Positions 37,151-48,329 of a DNA stretch of 64,000 nt are shown here, piece by piece. The translations under genes were made by a program, and so were the position numbers. Below the pieces are notes generated by a model. That model had not been told where the DNA came from and did not search any database. It worked only from the letters and a program-made list of their open reading frames with translations. The stretch is from Diplolepis rosae. Its lineage: Eukaryota > Arthropoda > Insecta > Hymenoptera > Diplolepididae. The stretch is taken from assembly GCA_030998225.1 (NCBI GenBank), contig JAPYXD010000714.1:5890001-5954000 (forward strand). Reading direction: 5' to 3'. Each line of letters starts with the position of its first letter. The stretch's first letter is position 1.

Positions 37151-37840
37151 CTAGATAAATTTTCTTTTATTTATTTTTTTATTACTTCCAATGATAATGC
37201 ATACATATGTGATGTCCATAGTTGGTCAACTTTTTTCGTTTTATTTGTGAATTAACGGTCTAAGTCACTTTTAGTTAAGTCACTGTTTTTGCTCTGTAAG
37301 AGGACCCTCCGTCCTCGGTTCATTTAAATTTAATTTTTTTTTTAGTACCTCCAATGATAATAAATACATATGTGATGTCCACAGGTGGTAAACGTTTTTC
37401 GTTTTATGTGTGAATTAACGGTCTAAGTCACTTTTCGTTAAGTCACAGTTTTTGCTCTGTACGAGGGCCCTCCGCCCTAGATAAATTTTCTTTTATTTAT
37501 TTTTTTATTACTTCCAATGATAATGCATACATATGTGATGTCCATAGTTGGTCAACTTTTTTCGTTTTATTTGTGAATTAACGGGCTAATTCACTTTTCG
37601 TTAAGTCACTGTTTTTGCTCTGTACGAGGACCCTCCGCCCTCGGTTCATTTAATTTTAATTCTTTTTGTAATACCTCCAATGATAATGCATACATATGTG
37701 ATGTCCATAGGTGGAAAACTTTTCTCGTTTTATATGTGAATTAACGGTCTACGTCACTTTTCGTTAAGTCACAGCTTTTGCTCTGTACGAGGGCCCTCCG
37801 CCCTAGATAAATTTACTTTTATTTTTTTTTTTATTACTTC
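37150..37840. repeat. satellite segment
   Basis: About four monomers with TTTTCTTTTATTTATTT and ATTACTTCC ends and GTCCTCGG / CGGTTCATT boxes, repeating part of 33.34-33.64 kb, then a CTTTTTGTAATACC and a GGTGGAAAAC monomer. Confidence 0.8.
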
Positions 37841-39120
37841 CAATGATAATGCATACATATGTGATGTCCATAGGTGGTAAACGTTTTTCGTTTTATATGT
37901 GAATTAACGCTCCAAGTCACTTTCCGTTAAGTCACTGTTTTTGCTCTGTACGAGGACCCTCCGCCCTCGGTTCATTTAATTTTAATTTTTTTTTTAGTAC
38001 CTCCAACGATAATGAATACATATGTGATGTCCATAGGTGGTAAACGTATTTCGTTTTATATGTGAATTAACGGTCTAAGTCACTTTTCGTTAAGTCACAG
38101 TTTTTGCTCTGTACGAGTGCCCTGCGCGCTCGGTACATTCAATTTTATTTTTTTTTTCAGTTCTTCCAATGATAATGCATACATATGTGATGTCCATAGG
38201 TGGTAAAGGTTTTTCGATTTATATGTAAATTAACGCTCTAAGTCACTTTTCGTTAAGTCAATGATTTTGCTCTGTACGAGGACCCTCCGCCCTCTGTTCA
38301 TATAATTTTAATTTTTTTTTAGTACTTCAAATGATAATGCATACATATGTGATGTCCATAGGTGGAAAACTTTTCTCGTTTTATGTGTTAATTAACGGTC
38401 TACGTCACTTTTCACTGATTCACAGTTTTTGCTCTTTGCGAGGTCCCTCCGCACTTGTTAAATTTAATTTTAATTTTTTTTTAAGTTCTTCCGATGATAA
38501 TGCATACATATGTGATGTCCATAGGTGGTAAACGTTTTTCCTTTTATATGTGAATTAACGCTCTAAGTCACTTTTCGTTAAGTCAATGATTTTGCTCTGT
38601 AAGAGGGCCCTCCCCCCCGATACATTTAAATTTAATTTTTTTTTTAGTACCTCCAATAATAATGCATACATATGTGATGTCCATAGGTTGTACACTTATT
38701 TCGTTTTAAATGTAAATTAACGGTCTAAGTCACTTTTCATTGAGTCACAGTTTTTGCTCTTTGCGAGGTCCCTCCGCACTTGATAAATTTAATTTTAATT
38801 CTTTTTGTAATACCTCCAATGATAATGCATACATATGTGATGTCCATAGGTGGAAAACGTTTTTCTTTTTATATGTGAATTAACGCTCTAAGTCACTTTT
38901 CGTTAAGTCACTGTTTTTGCTCTGTACGAGGACCCTCCGCCCTCTGTTCATATAATTTTAATTTTTTTTTAGTACCTCAAATGATAATGCATACATATGT
39001 GATGTCCATAGGTGGAAAACTTTTCTCGTTTTATATGTGAATTAACGGTCTACGTCACTTTTCGTTAAGTCACAGCTTTTGCTCTGTACGAGGGCCCTCC
39101 GCCCTAGATAAATTTACTTT
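37840..39120. repeat. segmental duplication block E, copy 2
   Basis: Same order as copy 1 from the CGCTCCAAGTCAC monomer (34798 and 37909) through GTAAAGG, CTGATTCACAG and TTCCGATGATAATG. The R-type GAAGACAATAGG monomer present in copies 1 and 3 is missing here; the sequence goes directly to the CCCCCCCGATAC type at about 38.61 kb. Confidence 0.84.
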
Positions 39121-40850
39121 TATTTTTTTTTTCAGTTCTTCCAATGATAATGCATACATATGTGATGTCCATAGGTGGTAAACGTTTTTCGTTTTATAAG
39201 TGAATTAAAAGTCTATGTCACTTTTCGTTCGGTCCCTTGCAATTTTGGTTTGTACGTATGCCCTCCACCCTCGATACATTTATTTTTAAGTTTTTTTTTA
39301 GTAACACAAACAATAATGCATACATATGTGATGTCCATAGGTGGAAAACTTTTCTCGTTTTATATGTGAATTAACGGTCTACGGCACTTTTCGTTAAGTC
39401 ACAGCTTTTGCTCTGTACGAGGGCCCTCCGCCCTAGATAAATTTACTTTTATTTTTTTTTTTTAGTACTTCCAATGATAATGCATACATATGTGATGTCC
39501 ATAGTTGGTCAACTTTTCTCGTTTTATATGTGAATTACCGGTCTACGTCACTTTTCGTTAAGTCACAGCTTTTGCTCTGTACGAGGGCCCTCCGCCCTAG
39601 ATAAATTTACTTTTATTTTTTTTTTCAGTACTTCCAATGATAATGTATACATATGTGATGTCCATAGGTGGTAAACGTTTTTCGTTTTATATGTGAATTA
39701 ACGGTATACGTCACTTTTCGTTAAGTCACAGCTTTTGATCTGTACGAGGGCCCTCCGCCCTAGATAAATTTACTTTTATTTTTTTTTTTTAGTACTTCCA
39801 ATGATAATGCATACATATGTGATGTCAACAGGTGGTAAACGTTTTTCGTTTTATATTGGAATTAACGCTCTAAGTCACTTTCCGTTAAGTCACTGTTTTT
39901 GCTCTGTACGAGGACCCTCCGCCCTCGGTTCATTTAATTTTAATTTTTTTTTTAGTACTTCCAATGATAATGCATACATATGTGATGTCCATAGGTGGTA
40001 AACGTTTTTCGTTTTATATGTGAATTAACGGTATACGTCACTTTTCGTTAAGTCACAGCTTTTGATCTGTACGAGGGCCCTCCGCCCTAGATAAATTTAC
40101 TTTTATTTTTTTTTTCAGTTCTTCCAATGATAATGCATACATATGTGATGTCCATAGGTGGTTAACGTTTTTCGTTTTATATGTGAATTAACGGGCTAAG
40201 TCACTTTTCGTTAAGTCACTGTTTTTGATCTGTACGAGGACCCTCCGCCCTCGGTTCATTTAATTTTAATTTTTTTTTTAGTAACACAAATAATAATGCA
40301 TACATATGTGATGTCCATAGGTGGAAAACTTTTCTCGTTTTATATGTGAATTAACGGTCTACGTCACTTTTCGTTAAGTCACAGTTTTTGCTCTGTACGA
40401 GGGCCCTCCGCCCTAGATAAATTTACTTTTATTTTTTTTTTAGTACTTCGAATGATAATGCATACATATGTGATGTCCATAGTTGGTCAACTTTTTTCGT
40501 TTTATTTGTGAATTGACGAGCTAAGTCACTTTTCGTTAAGTCACAGTTTTTGCTCTGTACGAGGGCCCTCCTCCCTAGATAAATTTACTTTTATTTTTTT
40601 TTAGTACTTCCAATGATAATGCCTACATATGTGATGTCCATAGTTGGTCAACTTTTTTCGTTTTATTTGTGAATTAACGGGCTAAGTGACTTTTCGTTAA
40701 GTCACTGTTTTTGCTCTGTACGAGGACCCTCCGCCCTCGGTTCATTTAATTTTAATTTTTTTTTTAGTACCTCCAATGATAATGAATACATATGTGATGT
40801 CCACAGGTGGTAAACGTTTTTCGTTTTATATGTGAATTAACGGTCTAAGT
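39120..40850. repeat. satellite segment with TTGGTTTGTACGTATG monomer
   Basis: About ten monomers. The AAAAGTCTATG monomer at about 39.20 kb and its followers recur at offset 3101 (42276) and again 1308 bp later. Also present are TGATCTGTACGAG monomers, a TTATATTGGAATTAACG variant near 39.86 kb, and the GAATTGACGAGC monomer at about 40511 that recurs at 43122 and 44432. Confidence 0.82.
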
Positions 40851-42226
40851 CACTTTTCGTTAAGTCACAGTTTTTGCTCCGTACGAGGGCGCTCCGCGCT
40901 CGGTACATTCAATTTTATTTTTTTTTTTCAGTTCTTCCAATGATAATGCATACATATGTGATGTCCATAGGTGGTAAAGGTTTTTCGATTTATATGTAAA
41001 TTAACGCTCTAAGTCACTTTTCGTTAAGTCAATGATTTTGCTCTGTACGAGGACCCTCCGCCCTCTGTTCATATAATTTTAATTTTTTTTTAGTACTTCA
41101 AATGATAATGCATACATATGTGATGTCCATAGGTGGAAAACTTTTCTCGTTTTATGTGTTAATTAACGGTCTACGTCACTTTTCACTGATTCACAGTTTT
41201 TGCTCTTTGCGAGGTCCCTCCGCACTTGTTAAATTTAATTTTAATTTTTTTTTTCAGTTCTTCCGATGATAATGCATACATATGTGATGTCCATAGGTGG
41301 TAAACGTTTTTCCTTTTATATGTGAATTAACGTTCTAATTCACTTTTCGTTAAGTCACAGTTTTTGCTCTGTACGAGTGCCCTCCTCCCTAGATACATTC
41401 AATTTTGAATATGTTTTATAGTACATCCAATGATATTGCATACATATATGAAGACAATAGGTGGTGCACTTTTTTTCGTTTTATATGTAAATTAACCGTC
41501 TAAATCAATTTCCGTTAGGTCCCTTGCAGTTTTTGCTTTATACGAGGGCCCTTCGCCCTAGATAAATTTAATTTAAATTTTTTTTAGTAACTCCAATGAT
41601 AATGCAAACATATGTGATGTCCATAGGTGGTAAACGTTTTTCGATTTATATGTGAATTAACGCGCTAAGTCACTTTTCGTTAAGTCAACGATTTTGCTCT
41701 GTAAGAGGGACCTCCCCCCGATACATTTAAATTTAATTTTATTTTTAGTACCTCCAATAATAATGCATAAATATGTGATTTCCATAGGTTGTACACTTAT
41801 TTCGTTTTAAATGTGAATTAACGGTCTAAGTCACTTTTCATTAAGTCACAGTTTTTGCTCTTTGCGAGGTCCCTCCGCACTTGATAAATTTAATTTTAAT
41901 TCTTTTTGTAATACCTCCAATGATAATGCATACATATGTGATGTCCATAGGTGGAAAACGTTTTTCTTTTTATATGTGAATTAACGCTCTAAGTCACTTT
42001 TCGTTAAGTCACTGTTTTTGCTCTGTACGAGGACCCTCCGCCCTCTGTTCATATAATTTTAATTTTTTTTTAGTACCTCAAATGATAATGCATACATATG
42101 TGATGTCCATAGGTGGAAAACTTTTCTCGTTTTATATGTGAATTAACGGTCTACGTCACTTTTCGTTAAGTCACAGCTTTTGCTCTGTACGAGGGCCCTC
42201 CGCCCTAGATAAATTTACTTTTATTT
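40850..42226. repeat. segmental duplication block E, copy 3
   Basis: Third copy of the GTAAAGG run, including CACTGATTCACAG near 41.19 kb and TTCCGATGATAATG near 41.26 kb. It shares CACTGATTC with copy 2 and the GAAGACAATAGG / TTTCCGTTAGGTCCC monomers with copy 1, so it mixes features of both. Confidence 0.84.
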
Positions 42227-44520
42227 TTTTTTTCAGTTCTTCCAATGATAATGCATACATATGTGATGTCCATAGGTGGTAAACGTTTTTCGTTTTATAA
42301 GTGAATTAAAAGTCTATGTCACTTTTCGTTCGGTCCCTTGCAATTTTGGTTTGTACGTATGCCCTCCACCCTCGATACATTTATTTTTAAGTTTTTTTTT
42401 TAGTAACACAAATAATAATGCATACATATGTGATGTCCATAGGTGGAAAACTTTTCTCGTTTTATATGTGAATTAACGGTCTACGTCACTTTTCGTTAAG
42501 TCACAGCTTTTGCTCTGTACGAGGGCCCTCCGCCCTAGATAAATTTACTTTTATTTTTTTTTTTAGTACTTCCAATGATAATGCATACATATGTGATGTC
42601 CATAGTTGGTCAACTTTTCTCGTTTTATATGTGAATTAACGGTCTACGTCACTTTTCGTTAAGTCACAGCTTTTGCTCTGTACGAGGGCCCTCCGCCCTA
42701 GATAAATTTACTTTTATTTTTTTTTTCAGTTCTTCCAATGATAATGCATACATATGTGATGTCCATAGGTGGTTAACGTTTTTCGTTTTATATGTGAATT
42801 AACGGGCTAAGTCACTTTTCGTTAAGTCACTGTTTTTGATCTGTACGAGGACCCTCCGCCCTCGGTTCATTTAATTTTAATTTTTTTTTTAGTAACACAA
42901 ATAATAATGCATACATATGTGATGTCCATAGGTGGAAAACTTTTCTCGTTTTATATGTGAATTAACGGTCTACGTCACTTTTCGTTAAGTCACAGTTTTT
43001 GCTCTGTACGAGGGCCCTCCGCCCTAGATAAATTTACTTTTATTTTTTTTTTAGTACTTCGAATGATAATGCATACATATGTGATGTCCATAGTTGGTCA
43101 ACTTTTTTCGTTTTATTTGTGAATTGACGAGCTAAGTCACTTTTCGTTAAGTCACAGTTTTTGCTCTGTACGAGGGCCCTCCTCCCTAGATAAATTTACT
43201 TTTATTTTTTTTTTTAGTACTTCCAATGATAATGCCTACATATGTGATGTCCATAGTTGGTCAACTTTTTTCGTTTTATTTGTGAATTAACGGGCTAAGT
43301 GACTTTTCGTTAAGTCACTGTTTTTGCTCTGTACGAGGACCCTCCGCCCTCGGTTCATTTAATTTTAATTTTTTTTTTAGTACCTCCAATGATAATGAAT
43401 ACATATGTGATGTCCACAGGTGGTAAACGTTTTTCGTTTTATATGTGAATTAACGGTCTAAGTCACTTTTCGTAAAGTCACAGTTTTTGCTCTGTACGAG
43501 GGCCCTCCGCCCTAGATAAATTTACTTTTATTTTTTTTTTTTAGTACTTCCAATGATAATGCATACATATGTGATGTCCATAGGTGGTAAACGTTTTTCG
43601 TTTTATAAGTGAATTAAAAGTCTATGTCACTTTTCGTTCGGTCCCTTGCAATTTTGGTTTGTACGTATGCCCTCCACCCTCGATACATTTATTTTTAAGT
43701 TTTTTTTTAGTAACACAAACAATAATGCATACATATGTGATGTCCATAGGTGGAAAACTTTTCTCGTTTTATATGTGAATTAACGGTCTACGGCACTTTT
43801 CGTTAAGTCACAGCTTTTGCTCTGTACGAGGGCCCTCCGCCCTAGATAAATTTACTTTTATTTTTTTTTTTAGTACTTCCAATGATAATGCATACATATG
43901 TGATGTCCATAGTTGGTCAACTTTTCTCGTTTTATATGTGAATTAACGGTCTACGTCACTTTTCGTTAAGTCACAGCTTTTGCTCTGTACGAGGGCCCTC
44001 CGCCCTAGATAAATTTACTTTTATTTTTTTTTTCAGTTCTTCCAATGATAATGCATACATATGTGATGTCCATAGGTGGTAAACGTTTTTCGTTTTATAT
44101 GTGAATTAAAAGTCTAAGTCACTTTTCGTTCGGTCCCTTGCAATTTTGGTTTGTACGTATGCCCTCCGCCCTCGGTTCATTTAATTTTAATTTTTTTTTT
44201 AGTAACACAAATAATAATGCATACATATGTGATGTCCATAGGTGGAAAACTTTTCTCGTTTTATATGTGAATTAACGGTCTACGTCACTTTTCGTTAAGT
44301 CACAGTTTTTGCTCTGTACGAGGGCCCTCCGCCCTAGATAAATTTACTTTTATTTTTTTTTTAGTACTTCGAATGATAATGCATACATATGTGATGTCCA
44401 TAGTTGGTCAACTTTTTTCGTTTTATTTGTGAATTGACGAGCTAAGTCACTTTTCGTTAAGTCACAGTTTTTGCTCTGTACGAGGGCCCTCCGCCCTAGA
44501 TAAATTTACTTTTATTTTTT
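42226..44520. repeat. 8-mer higher-order repeat, two tandem copies (~1309 bp)
   Basis: Copy 1 is about 42226-43534 and copy 2 about 43535-44520. The AAAAGTCTATG monomer frame starts at 42276 and 43584 (1308 bp); GAATTGACGAGC is at 43122 and 44432 (1310 bp). The second copy differs from the first by one conversion-like tract at about 44.08-44.17 kb and loses its last monomers. Confidence 0.87.
44041..44205. repeat. chimeric monomer joined inside the GC box
   Basis: The first half is of the TTGGTTTGTACGTATGCC type (AAAAGTCTAAG, TTCGGTCCCTTGCAATTTT). The second half, from GCCCTCCGCCCTCGGTTCATT onward, is of the CGGTTCATT type. The corresponding monomer in 8-mer copy 1 (about 42.73-42.89 kb) is of the second type throughout, so the first half was replaced and the switch lies within the shared GCCCTCC. 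Confidence 0.8.
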
Positions 44521-45050
44521 TTTTTAGTACTTCCAATGATAATGCATACATATGTGATGTCCATAGGTGGTAAACGTTTTTCGTTTTATATGTGAATTAA
44601 CGGTCTAAGTCACTTTTCGTTAAGTCACAGTTTTTGCTCTGTACGAGGGCCCTCCGCCCTAGATAAATTTACTTTTATTTTTTTTTTTTAGTACTTCCAA
44701 TGATAATGCATACATATGTGATGTCCATAGTTGGTAAACGTTTTTCTTTTTATATGTGAATTAACGCTCTAAGTCACTTTTCGTTAAGTCAATGATTTTG
44801 CTCTGTACGAGGACCCTCCGCCCTCTGTTCATATATTTTTAATTTTTTTTTTAGTACCTCAAATGATAATGCATACATATGTGATGTCCATAGGTGGAAA
44901 ACTTTTCTCGTTTTATATGTGAATTAACGGTCTACGTCACTTTTCGTTAAGTCACAGCTTTTGCTCTGTACGAGGGCCCTCCGCCCTAGATAAATTTACT
45001 TTTATTTTTTTTTCAGTTCTTCCAATGATAATGCATACATATGTGATGTC
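44520..45050. repeat. satellite segment
   Basis: About three monomers: GGTGGTAAACG head, AGTTGGTAAACG head, a CTCTGTTCATATATTTTTAA spacer and a GGTGGAAAAC head. No unusual content. Confidence 0.8.
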
Positions 45051-46006
45051 CATAGTTGGTCAACTTTTTTCGTTTTATTTGTGAATTATCGGGCTAAGTC
45101 ACTTTTCGTTAAGTCACAGTTTTTGCTCTGTACGAGGGCACTCCGCCCTAGATAAATTTACTTTTATTTTTTTTTTTAGTACTTCCAATGATAATGCATA
45201 CATATGTGATGTCCATAGTTGGTCAACTTTTTTCGTTTTATTTGTGAATTAACGGGCTAAGTCACTTTTCGTTAAGTCACAGTTTTTGCTCTGTACGAGG
45301 ACCCTCCGCCCTCGGTTCATTTAATTTAAATTTTTTTTTTAGTACCTCCAATGATAATGAATACATATGTGATGTCCACAGGTGGTAAACGTTTTTCGTT
45401 TTATATGTGAATTAACGGTCTAAGTCACTTTTCGTAAAGTCACAGTTTTTGCTCTGTACGAGGGCCCTCCGCCCTAGATAAATTTACTTTTATTTTTTTT
45501 TTTAGTACTTCCAATGATAATGCATACATATGTGATGTCCATAGTTGGTCAACTTTTTTCGTTTAATTTGTAAATTAACGGGCTAAGTCACTTTTCGTTA
45601 AGTCACAGTTTTTGCTCTGTACGAGGGCCCTCCGCCCTAGATAAATTTACTTTTATTTTTTTTTTTTAGTACTTCCAATGATAATGCATACATATGTGAT
45701 GTCCATAGTTGGTCAACTTTTTTCGTTTTATTTGTGAATTATCGGGCTAAGTCACTTTTCGTTAAGTCACAGTTTTTGCTCTGTACGAGGACCCTCCGCC
45801 CTCGGTTCATTTAATTTTAATTTTTTTTTTAGTACCTCCAATGATAATGAATACATATGTGATGTCCACAGGTGGTAAACATTTTTCGTTTTATATGTGA
45901 ATTAACGGTCTAATTCACTTTTCGTTAAGTCACAGTTTTTGCTCTGTACGAGTGCCCTCCGCCCAACATACATTCAATTTTAAAAATTTTTTATAGTACT
46001 TCCAAT

Positions 46007-46030
46007 GATATCACATACATATGTGATATC
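46007..46030. repeat. 24-bp perfect inverted repeat (block D copy 2)
   Basis: Same stem and ACAT loop as 30739-30762. The upstream GC box has changed to GCCCAACATAC. Confidence 0.85.
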
Positions 46031-47483
46031 CATAGGTGGTAAACTTTTTTCGTTTTATATGTAAATGAACCGTCTAAGTCAATTTTCGTCCCACCCTTGC
46101 AGTTTTTGCTCTGTAAGAGGGCCCTCCCCCCGATACATTTAAATTTAATTTTTTTTTTAGTACCTCCAATAATAATGCATACACATGTGATGTCCATAGG
46201 TTGTACACTTTTTTCGTTTTATATGTGAATTAACGCTCTAAGTCACTTTCCGTTAAGTCACTGTTTTGCTCTGTACGAGGACCCTCCGCCCTCGGTTCAT
46301 TTAATTTTAATTTTTTTTTTAGTACCTCCAATGATAATGAATACATATGTGATGTCCACAGGTCGCAAACGTTTTTCGTTTTATATGTGAATTAACGGTC
46401 TAAGTCACTTTTCGTTAAGTCACAGTTTTAGCTCTGTACGAGGACCCTCCGCCATCCGTACATTCAATTTTAATTCTTTTTGTAATACCTCCAATGATAA
46501 TGCATACATATGTGATGTCCATAGGTGGTAAACGTTTTTCGTTTTACATGTGAATTAACGGTCTATGTCACTTTTCGTTAAGTCACAGTTTTTGCTCTGT
46601 ACGAGGGCCCTCCGCCCTAGATAAATTTATTTTTTTTTTTAGTACTTCCAATGATAATGCATACATATGTGATGTCCATAGTTGGTCAACTTTTTTCGTT
46701 TTATTTGTGAATTAACGGGCTAAGTCACTTTTCGTTAAGTCACATTTTTTGCTCTGTACGAGGACCCTCCGCCATCCGTACATTCAATTTTAATACTTTT
46801 TGAAATACCTCCAATGATAATGTATACATATGTGATGTCCATAGGTGGTAAACGTTTTTCGTTTTATATGTGAATTAACGGTCTACGTCACTTTTCGTTA
46901 AGTCACAGTTTTTGCTCTGTACGAGGGCCCTCCGCCCTAGATAAATTTACTTTTATTTATTTTTTTAGTACTTCCAATGATAATGCATACATATGTGATG
47001 TCCATAGTTGGTCAACTTTTTTCGTTTTATTTGTGAATTAACGGGCTAAGTCACTTTTCGTTAAGTCACAGTTTTTTCTCTGTACGAGGGCCCTCCGCCC
47101 TAGATAAATTTACTTTTATTTTTTTTTTTAGTACTTCCAATGATAATGCATACATATGTGATGTCCATATTTGGTCAACTTTTTTCGTTTTATTTGTGAA
47201 TAAACGGGCTAAGTCACTTTTCGTTAAGTCACATTTTTTGCTCTGTACGAGGACCCTCCGCCATCCGTACATTCAATTTTAATTCTTTTTGTAATACCTC
47301 CAATGATAATGCATACATATGTGATGTCCATAGGTGGTAAACGTTTTTCGTTTTATATGTGAATTAACGGTCTAAGTCACTTTTCGTTAAGTCACAGTTT
47401 TTGCTCTGTACGAGTGCCCTCCTCCCTAGATACATTCAATTTTGAATATGTTTTATAGTACATCCAATGATAATGCATACATA

Positions 47484-47685
47484 TGTGATGTCCATAGTTG
47501 GTCAACTTTTTTCGTTTTATAAGTGAATTAAAAGTCTATGTCATTTTTCGTTCGGTCCCTTGCAATTTTGGTTTGTAAGTATGCCCTCCACGTACCCTCG
47601 CTTTTGCTCTGTACGAGGGCCCTCCGCCCTATATAAATTTACTTGTATTTTTTTTTTCAGTTCTTCCAATGATAATGCATACATA
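47484..47685. repeat. 202-bp monomer with doubled GC box (third copy)
   Basis: Junction CTCCACGTACCCTCGC at 47586, followed by the second GC box and TATATAAA at 47630-47637, as in the two copies near 32.2 and 32.5 kb. Confidence 0.87.
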
Positions 47686-48329
47686 TGTGATGTCCATAGG
47701 TGGTAAACGTTTTTCGTTTTATATGTGAATTAACGGTCTAAGTCACATTTCGTTAAGTCACAGTTTTTGCTCTGTACGAGTGCCCTCCTCCCTAGATACA
47801 TTCAATTTTGAATATGTTTTATAGTACATCCAATGATATTGCATACATATATGAATACAATAGGTGGTGCTTTTTTTTCGTTTTATATGTGAATTAACGG
47901 TTTAAGTTGCTTTTCATTAGGTTACAGTTTTTGCTCCGTACGAGGGCCCTCCGCGCTCGGTACATTCAATTTTATTTTTTTTTTCAGTTCTTCCAATGAT
48001 AATGCATACATATGTGATGTCCATAGGTGGTAAACGTTTTTCGATTTATATGTGAATTAACGCTCTAAGTCACTTTTCGTTAAGTCAATGATTTTGCTCT
48101 GTACGAGGACCCTCCGCCCTCTGTTCATATAGTTTTAATTTTTTTTTAGTACCTCAAATGATCATGCATACATATGTGATGTCCATAGGTGGAAAACTTT
48201 TCTCGTTTTATATGTGAATTAACGGTCTACGTCACTTTTCGTTAAGTCACAGCTTTTGCTCTGTACGAGGGCCCTCCGCCCTAGATAAATTTACTTTTAT
48301 TTTATTTTTTCAGTTCTTCCGATGATAAT

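Noticed and set aside
5079..43778. Recurrent 64-codon frame at 5079, 7046, 11789, 39175 and 43584 (66 codons at 42276) as a conserved small protein family
   Set aside because: The copies are identical or nearly so because the underlying DNA blocks were duplicated (offsets 1967, 4743, 3101, 1308), and the reading crosses the T run and the NdeI box of ordinary monomers. Conservation is at DNA level, with changes not favouring silent sites.
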